The position numbers and the translations under genes are program-made. A DNA stretch of 5,694 nt from UBA6382 sp963600315 (GTDB lineage: Bacteria; Bacteroidota; Bacteroidia; Bacteroidales; Bacteroidaceae), in assembly GCA_963600315.1 (NCBI GenBank), contig CAVCAW010000117.1, positions 1 through 5,694 on the forward strand, in the 5' to 3' direction. Position 1 is the stretch's first letter; each line of letters starts with the position of its first letter. Of this stretch, positions 4,956-5,694 are shown piece by piece. The notes below the pieces were generated by a model. The model ran no database searches, was not told the DNA's origin, and saw only the letters and a program-made list of their open reading frames with translations.

Positions 4956-5319
4956 TGCCTTCTCCTTTCTGTTCTTCTTTCTGCGCTTCCTTCTGTAGTT
5001 CTTCTCCATTGAGTTTCTTCAACACATCGCTGTACTTGTACATGACACGACGTGGTCCGACCTTGTTGGGGCGAAGAAGTCCCAACTTGTTCCATCGCCA
5101 CAACGTGGAGTAATCCACATGGAGCAGCTTGGCCGTTTCTTCACGGGTGATGAAACGCTCCTCGTCATGCACTACGAGACTGGCATCGCTTTCGCGAGTG
5201 CTCTTGTCCTCAACTTTCATGGCAGCCATATTGCTTGCCATCTTCTCGACCAGGGCATCAAGGTCAGCCCTGCTCATCACAACCAGTTGGTTGCCTAAGA
5301 TTGAATTCTCGTTTCCCAT
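4939..5319 (-). CDS. MerR/excisionase-type helix-turn-helix DNA-binding protein
   Basis: A 126-residue protein with one HTH_17/excisionase-like domain at residues 56-102. FITREETAKLLHVDYSTLWRWNKLGLL is the recognition helix region, followed by the wing GPRRVMYKYSDVLKKL. The first 50 residues (VMSRADLDALVEKMASNMAAM) look like a short dimerising helix, and the last 20 are Lys/Glu/Gln-rich. Such proteins act as recombination directionality factors or as small transcription regulators. Being first in an operon with a replication-type gene, it could bind the dyads upstream (5408-5428, 5519-5546), the repeats near the integrase (448-556), or both. It is far from the integrase, so a regulatory role is at least as likely as excisionase. 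ATG 5319 has an A-rich leader (AAGAAAAA), normal for Bacteroidales; ATG 5277 (M15) is an alternative. Its 3' end overlaps the next gene by 17 nt. Confidence 0.85.
   Translation of the reverse strand: MGNENSILGNQLVVMSRADLDALVEKMASNMAAMKVEDKSTRESDASLVVHDEERFITREETAKLLHVDYSTLWRWNKLGLLRPNKVGPRRVMYKYSDVLKKLNGEELQKEAQKEEQKGEGNAEGC
4962..4967 (-). promoter_or_regulatory. Shine-Dalgarno that decides the 4955 start
   Basis: On the minus strand AAGGAG lies 6 nt before ATG 4955, inside the end of the HTH gene. Strong Shine-Dalgarno sequences are uncommon in Bacteroidales, so this one is informative: it rejects the longer ORF start at 5009 and points to translation independent of, or reinforced by, coupling. 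Confidence 0.6.
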
Positions 5320-5407
5320 TTTTTCTTGTTATTTATGCTACTATTTCTGTTTTCTTGTTGTATGTCTCCCTTTGAGGTGGGTCGTGCGAGTTTTGTAAAT
5401 TCTCACA

Positions 5408-5428
5408 AGGTTATGGAAGATTCCACCT
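5408..5428. promoter_or_regulatory. Dyad in the operon leader, possible operator
   Basis: AGG-TTA-TGGAA-GA-TTCCA-CCT: TGGAA (5414-5418) and TTCCA (5421-5425) flanked by AGG/CCT. It lies just downstream of the candidate -7 box at 5441-5448, where a repressor site would block transcription. A further inverted pair, GAGGTGG (5374-5380) and CCACCTC (5423-5429), could form a 7-bp leader stem overlapping this dyad. Confidence 0.35.
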
Positions 5429-5440
5429 CGTTTGGCACTG

Positions 5441-5448
5441 CAAAGTTA
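5441..5448 (-). promoter_or_regulatory. Candidate -7 box of the HTH operon
   Basis: The minus strand reads TAACTTTG, a full match to TAnnTTTG. The -33 position shows no clear TTG. Transcription would start near 5435, giving a leader of about 115 nt to ATG 5319. CACTG occurs as a direct repeat on both sides (5436-5440 and 5451-5455). Confidence 0.4.
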
Positions 5449-5518
5449 TACACTGTTATGGGGTTGCAGAGAAAAATCGGCAATCCAACTGTCGCTTTTT
5501 CAATTAGTTTAAGAGGTA

Positions 5519-5546
5519 AGTATGATAATTCGGCAAAAATCATACT
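5519..5546. promoter_or_regulatory. 8-bp inverted repeat upstream of the operon
   Basis: AGTATGAT (5519-5526) and ATCATACT (5539-5546) form a perfect 8-bp inverted repeat with a 12-nt spacer, about 70 nt upstream of the candidate -7 box. It has no T-run on either strand, so it is more likely a protein-binding site than a terminator. Confidence 0.35.
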
Positions 5547-5694
5547 ATTAAATTGTGTAGAGGCCATTTTACCTATTTTCCTAAAACGATCTGCAAATCG
5601 TTACCCCATGCTTGTTAATACGTCAAAATAATGTGCATGTTTTTCTTAAATATAGGATAACAATTACGCAAAGAATATTACATAATATAAAATA
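5547..5694. other. AT-rich non-coding stretch at the right edge
   Basis: Together with 5320-5546 this is about 375 nt without a convincing gene. The short open frames here have no family features. The only structure seen is a 6-bp hairpin AACGAT/ATCGTT (5585-5590/5597-5602) and a weak palindrome ATATTA/TAATAT (5675-5680/5683-5688). A leftward promoter or the start of a divergent gene may lie just outside the window. Confidence 0.4.

Larger units (their letters stand above)
336..5694 (+). mobile_element. One end of an integrated tRNA-Met-targeted mobile element (partial)
   Basis: The element is inferred to begin within or just right of the tRNA remnant and to run past the window's right edge. 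Support comes from the truncated tRNA at the boundary, paired repeats next to it, a tyrosine recombinase as first gene, and an HTH/replication-type operon further in. No relaxase, coupling protein, Tra, capsid or terminase gene is present here, so its class (ICE, mobilisable island or prophage satellite) is open. The right end and the intact tRNA are not seen. Confidence 0.65.

Noticed and set aside
4956..5009. N-terminal extension of the DUF6291-like protein from ATG 5009
   Set aside because: It is a Lys/Arg-rich by-product of the overlapping HTH gene end, and a good Shine-Dalgarno precedes ATG 4955.
5326..5631. Plus-strand 101-codon open frame at the right end
   Set aside because: It has no recognisable family features, no ribosome-binding or promoter signal, and overlaps the likely leader and dyads of the opposite-strand operon.

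Overview
The window looks like chromosome of a Bacteroidales bacterium (Prevotella/Bacteroides group) carrying one end of an integrated mobile element. Four things point to this group: -7 boxes of the TAnnTTTG type, mostly absent Shine-Dalgarno sequences, a Bacteroidetes-type tyrosine recombinase, and protein families (ISAon1-like transposase N-terminal protein, DUF6291-like and DUF6633-like proteins) that I know mainly from this group. Family names come from memory of sequence features, not from a search.

Layout. Positions 1-106 (minus) hold the first 35 codons of an insertion-sequence ORF running off the left edge. Positions 253-283 are a tRNA-type terminator, and 291-338 are the 3' portion of a tRNA-Met(CAT) gene on the minus strand, cut off in front of its anticodon arm. 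This is best read as an attachment-site remnant: left of it is ordinary chromosome, and right of it is an integrated element reaching at least to the window's end. Just inside the element lies a 220-nt leader with paired 11-13 bp repeats in opposite orientation, a likely arm-type binding region. It is followed by the integrase (564-2030, plus). A convergent AAA-type ATPase gene (2053-3189, minus) has its own promoter. Further right is a three-gene overlapping operon on the minus strand, 5319 down to 3638: a small MerR/excisionase-like HTH protein, a DUF6291-like replication-initiator or helicase-loader-like protein, and a DUF6633-like protein. About 375 nt of AT-rich DNA with dyad symmetries precede the operon, up to the right edge.

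The most unusual part is the roughly 390-nt gap between the operon's last stop (3638) and the ATPase promoter. It holds two diverged copies (3330-3442 and 3514-3637) of one folded element. Each has the same order: ATGCCA; hairpin 1 with apex GCTTGC; a long bulged hairpin 2; a conserved unpaired linker; TGGCA; and hairpin 3 with apex GCAAGC. Stem sequences differ between copies but pairing is kept, so selection appears to act on the fold. The apices of hairpins 1 and 3 are complementary in both copies. I do not recognise this as a known RNA or DNA element. It is the best candidate here for something undescribed.

Working picture (inference): an integrative element that recombines at a tRNA-Met gene, carries a control/replication operon, a P-loop ATPase as a likely accessory gene, and a duplicated structured nucleic-acid element between them. 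No relaxase, transfer or capsid gene is visible, so whether it is conjugative, mobilisable or phage-like cannot be decided from this window.
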